Below are positions 61,648 through 64,000 of a stretch of 64,000 bases of DNA, piece after piece (positions within the stretch are counted from its first letter, which is position 1; each line of letters starts with the position of its first letter). Source of the stretch: Flavilitoribacter nigricans DSM 23189 = NBRC 102662 (GTDB lineage: Bacteria; Bacteroidota; Bacteroidia; Chitinophagales; Saprospiraceae); assembly GCF_002646595.1 (NCBI RefSeq), contig NZ_PDUD01000017.1, positions 248,001 to 312,000 of the forward strand, in the 5' to 3' direction. The notes beneath the pieces were generated by a model. That model searched no databases, was not told where the DNA came from, and saw only the letters and a list, made by a program, of their open reading frames with translations. A program made the position numbers and the translations under genes.

Positions 61648-63549
61648 TCAATTTTTTTCTACAACCAGTCGGGCCGAGGCCACCGGTTTACGTCCGGACT
61701 CCAGCAAGAGGTGATAAACGCCACTAGGCAATTGGTTGGTATCCAGTGAATACCAGCCTTCCTGCGGGTATTCCAGGGTCAGGGTTTGCATTTTCTGCCC
61801 CAGGCTGTTAAAAACGGACAGGTTCATTTTCCGGCCCGGCTCCGCATCTACTGCGGAAAGGTCGATACTTACCCGGTCCTGAGCGGGGTTGGGCGCAAGC
61901 CGTAAGCGGGACAGACGCGCACCGCCGAAAAGATCCCGTACCGGCGTACTGGCGCAATATCCCTGAGCGTCCACCACAGTGATCAGGGTCGAACAGGTGG
62001 CGGACAAGCCGGCCTCATCGGTAACCGTAAGCATTACGCTAACCTCCCCGAGATCATCACAATTGAATGTGTCGCGATCGAGGCTGACCAGTACACTGCC
62101 GCAGGCATCCATGGAGCCTACATCCACCGAATCGGCCGACAGGATACCTACCCCTACATCGTCGAGATCGACCGTAAGGGCGGGTTCACAGACGGCAGTC
62201 GGTGATTCCGTATCTTCTACCGTCACCGTAAAGCTGCATTCGGCTACGTTGCCACTGCCGTCGGTGGTCTCGTAGGTTACCGTCGTAGTTCCCAGCGGGA
62301 AGGCAGCGCCACTTTCCATTCCGGTCTTTAACAGTGTGCTAGCTACCGAGCAATTGTCCAGTGCTTGCGGAGCACCATAACTGTAGGTGGCCGCACACGT
62401 CCCCGGATCGGTGGCTACGGTCACGGACTCCGGGCAGGTGATGGTGGGCAACTCATTATCTACGCCCGCCTGTACAAATAATGGAACCTGGATCTGACAG
62501 GCATATGGCCCCGTTTCCGGAAAGGCACTGTCCCTGGCCGTAAAAGCATACTCACCCGTTGCCAAACCGGTGAAAACGCCGGTAGTATTGGTGACCCCAT
62601 CCAGGGTATAGCCAATAGATCCTCTCACGTTCATGGCCGTTACCGAGATAGAACCGTCGGCTCCGCCGGGGCAACTGGTAGGTGTAACGATGATGTCGTC
62701 AAAAGCAATGGTCATGGTGCACCCTAAGTCGATCTGAGTGCCCGTACCCGAAACGGTTACCATACTCCCCGTACAAATGGTTCCCGTCTCCGTCCAGGGA
62801 TATTCACTACTGGCCGGTGGATCGGGGAAAGAGGGATATTCATTATAGAAATAGACATCCTCGCCGGGTTCTTCGGCGGTGACCTCCCAGCGGGCCAGTT
62901 CGGCATCGTAGCGTACCTCTACCTGGTAGGTCTCATTGATGTAAACATTCCGGCCCGTTTCATCCACCCGTGCGGGCAGCAGGATCAGGGGCTGATCGGC
63001 ATCCAGACAGGGCGCCTGCACCAGCACACCGTCCGGTACGGTCGGATTATCGTCACAGGCATCGGGAATATTGTCGTTGTCCTGGTCCAGATCATCGTCC
63101 TCGCCGGGGCAGCGATCATTGGCATCGCAGACCCCGTCACCGTCGGAATCACCGCCCAGTTCGGCGCAGGGATCTTCGCCCAGATTATCCTGGGTACCGT
63201 CGCCGGTGACGGTCGGCAGGCCGGTGCCGTCACAGATAGCATTATCCTCCCAGGCAGCGGTCATATTATCCGGCGGGTTAGGGGCGGAGGCATAGTCGTT
63301 GTGGTAATAGACGTCAAAATTCCCCCCACGGGCCCGGATCTCCCAGCGGTCGAGTTCGGTATTGAACTGGATCTCAATACTAGCCGGTTCGTAAAAATAA
63401 ACATTGCGGCCGGAGGCATCCGGGCTTTCGGTCGGATCGAGGGTAAAGGTAAAGGTTGTTCCCAGGCAGGGAGCATTGACATCGATGGTTTGGGCGGAAA
63501 GTCCAAACGCAAAAAGGAAAAATGCGGTGTTGAGTAGGGTTTTAATCAT
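61648..63549 (-). CDS. T9SS surface protein with duplicated N-terminal module, TSP3 and HYR/SprB repeats
   Basis: A 633-residue exported protein (signal ending LSAQ). The N-terminal module (RWEIRARGGNFDVYY ... TGDGTQDNLG) matches that of the giant neighbour and is repeated after a calcium-binding thrombospondin-3-like linker (DSDGDGVCDANDRCPGEDDD) as RWEVTAEEPGEDVYFYNEY. A SprB repeat (TSCPGGADGSISVTAMNV), a HYR domain (CPESVTVATDPGTCAATYS), and further beta repeats lead to a C-terminal sorting domain (LAPNPAQDRVSIDL to ASARLVVEKN). It may share transport and location with the giant protein. Confidence 0.88.
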   Translation of the reverse strand: MIKTLLNTAFFLFAFGLSAQTIDVNAPCLGTTFTFTLDPTESPDASGRNVYFYEPASIEIQFNTELDRWEIRARGGNFDVYYHNDYASAPNPPDNMTAAWEDNAICDGTGLPTVTGDGTQDNLGEDPCAELGGDSDGDGVCDANDRCPGEDDDLDQDNDNIPDACDDNPTVPDGVLVQAPCLDADQPLILLPARVDETGRNVYINETYQVEVRYDAELARWEVTAEEPGEDVYFYNEYPSFPDPPASSEYPWTETGTICTGSMVTVSGTGTQIDLGCTMTIAFDDIIVTPTSCPGGADGSISVTAMNVRGSIGYTLDGVTNTTGVFTGLATGEYAFTARDSAFPETGPYACQIQVPLFVQAGVDNELPTITCPESVTVATDPGTCAATYSYGAPQALDNCSVASTLLKTGMESGAAFPLGTTTVTYETTDGSGNVAECSFTVTVEDTESPTAVCEPALTVDLDDVGVGILSADSVDVGSMDACGSVLVSLDRDTFNCDDLGEVSVMLTVTDEAGLSATCSTLITVVDAQGYCASTPVRDLFGGARLSRLRLAPNPAQDRVSIDLSAVDAEPGRKMNLSVFNSLGQKMQTLTLEYPQEGWYSLDTNQLPSGVYHLLLESGRKPVASARLVVEKN

Positions 63550-63617
63550 CTTCTCTGTTTCTGTGGTTTATATTTTTGAAATTCAGTACTAAAGGAAAGC
63601 AAAATTTACATAAAGAA

Positions 63618-63650
63618 AGACTTTCCAAGTTTCGGAAACTTGGAAAGTCT
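63618..63650 (-). terminator. Hairpin downstream of the partial T9SS gene
   Basis: Arms AGACTTTCCAAGT (63618-63630) and its perfect complement (63638-63650) close on TTCGGAA, after the stop of the minus-strand gene ending at 63695. Confidence 0.75.
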
Positions 63651-63694
63651 AAATTATCCTTTGGCTACTTGCCTGCAAATAAGCAAATCAGATC

Positions 63695-64000
63695 TTAATT
63701 CAAAAATACGATCTTACCCTGCAGGGTATATCCACCAGCCCGGAGGAGGTACAGGTAGGTTCCTTGCGGTAGCTGCAATTGCCGGCGTTCGATCCGGGTG
63801 GTGGTGCTCACACCGGCTTCCACTTCCTGTTCGAAAATGCGGCCCAAGCGGCGGCCCTGCATATCGTACAGGTCGATGATCGCTTCGGTGGTTTCCGGTA
63901 CTGCGAATTCGATCGTCATGTTACCGGAAGCGGGGTTCGGATAGGCCCGCAGGGTAGCCTCTGCAGCCTGGAACGGATCGTTGAGCAGTTGAGCAGCCAA
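63695..64000 (-). CDS. T9SS sorting-domain protein, 3' part only
   Basis: The last 101 codons of a gene whose 5' end lies beyond the window. YPNPASGNMTIEFAVPETTE, DLYDMQGRRLGRIFEQEV and YLYLLRAGGYTLQGKIVFLN make a standard type A sorting domain. The body of the protein is not visible, and the in-frame Met near the window edge is not evidence for a start there. Confidence 0.85.
   Translation of the reverse strand: MAAQLLNDPFQAAEATLRAYPNPASGNMTIEFAVPETTEAIIDLYDMQGRRLGRIFEQEVEAGVSTTTRIERRQLQLPQGTYLYLLRAGGYTLQGKIVFLN

Noticed and set aside
1-64000. CRISPR arrays, tRNA and rRNA genes, prophage or integrase genes
   Set aside because: No regularly spaced repeats, no cloverleaf-like sequence with a T-loop motif and no phage structural or recombinase gene was found on reading both strands by eye; short or degenerate examples could have been missed.

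Overview
The window looks like a chromosomal segment of a Bacteroidota bacterium, most likely class Saprospiria (Lewinella-like). Five proteins end in type IX secretion (T9SS) C-terminal sorting domains. There is also a hybrid two-component regulator, several TAnnTTTG-type -7 promoter elements, lipoproteins with short lipoboxes, WG-repeat, SprB-repeat and HYR-domain surface proteins, and DUF4348. The genus is an inference. I see no rRNA, tRNA, CRISPR array, prophage or complete insertion sequence.

Layout. 0.1-7.1 kb: msrB and an overlapping short-chain dehydrogenase, a secreted Gfo/Idh oxidoreductase, a GH31 glycosidase and a lipoprotein sulfatase. 7.2-14.5 kb: a T9SS protein with a peptidase-S74-type domain, an acyl-CoA ligase, two small exported proteins, a family-10-like glycosylhydrolase and a Cys-rich lipoprotein. 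14.5-18.8 kb: an orphan ten-helix FtsX-type permease, then a 44-residue membrane peptide, a rhodanese and a hemerythrin gene in one direction. 19.3-23.5 kb: a hybrid two-component regulator split by a one-base frameshift. 23.6-29.7 kb: a protein of about 28 WG repeats, then an ECF sigma/anti-sigma operon divergent from a small membrane protein, with ECF-type promoter motifs on both sides. 30-34.1 kb: rarA, a glucosaminidase, a self-cleavable S24 repressor with a CAAAT-rich control region, and an HldD-type epimerase. 34.3-37.9 kb: hemC, a NYN-cold-shock fusion, hemD and a DUF4348 lipoprotein, all on the minus strand. 38-43.9 kb: a 161-bp MITE, a TerB-like protein, three small secreted proteins that appear related to each other (two share a four-cysteine C-terminal domain I do not recognise), and a secreted nuclease. 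44-53 kb: a second S74/T9SS protein, queG, a UvrD/PcrA helicase, an IorAB-type molybdenum hydroxylase and a DUF1801 protein. 53-64 kb: a 2736-residue T9SS adhesin, a 633-residue relative sharing an N-terminal module, and the C-terminus of a further T9SS protein cut by the window edge.

Themes. Much of the coding capacity serves the cell surface: secreted glycan-active enzymes, T9SS adhesins and small exported proteins. Gene ends are often marked by strong hairpins. Several intergenic gaps hold low-complexity, self-complementary sequence built from short repeated words. The candidates I rate highest for new biology are the secreted Cys-rich family at 40.5-42.6 kb, the MITE beside it, the ECF divergon, the NYN-cold-shock protein with its long leader, and the T9SS cargoes carrying an S74-type domain.
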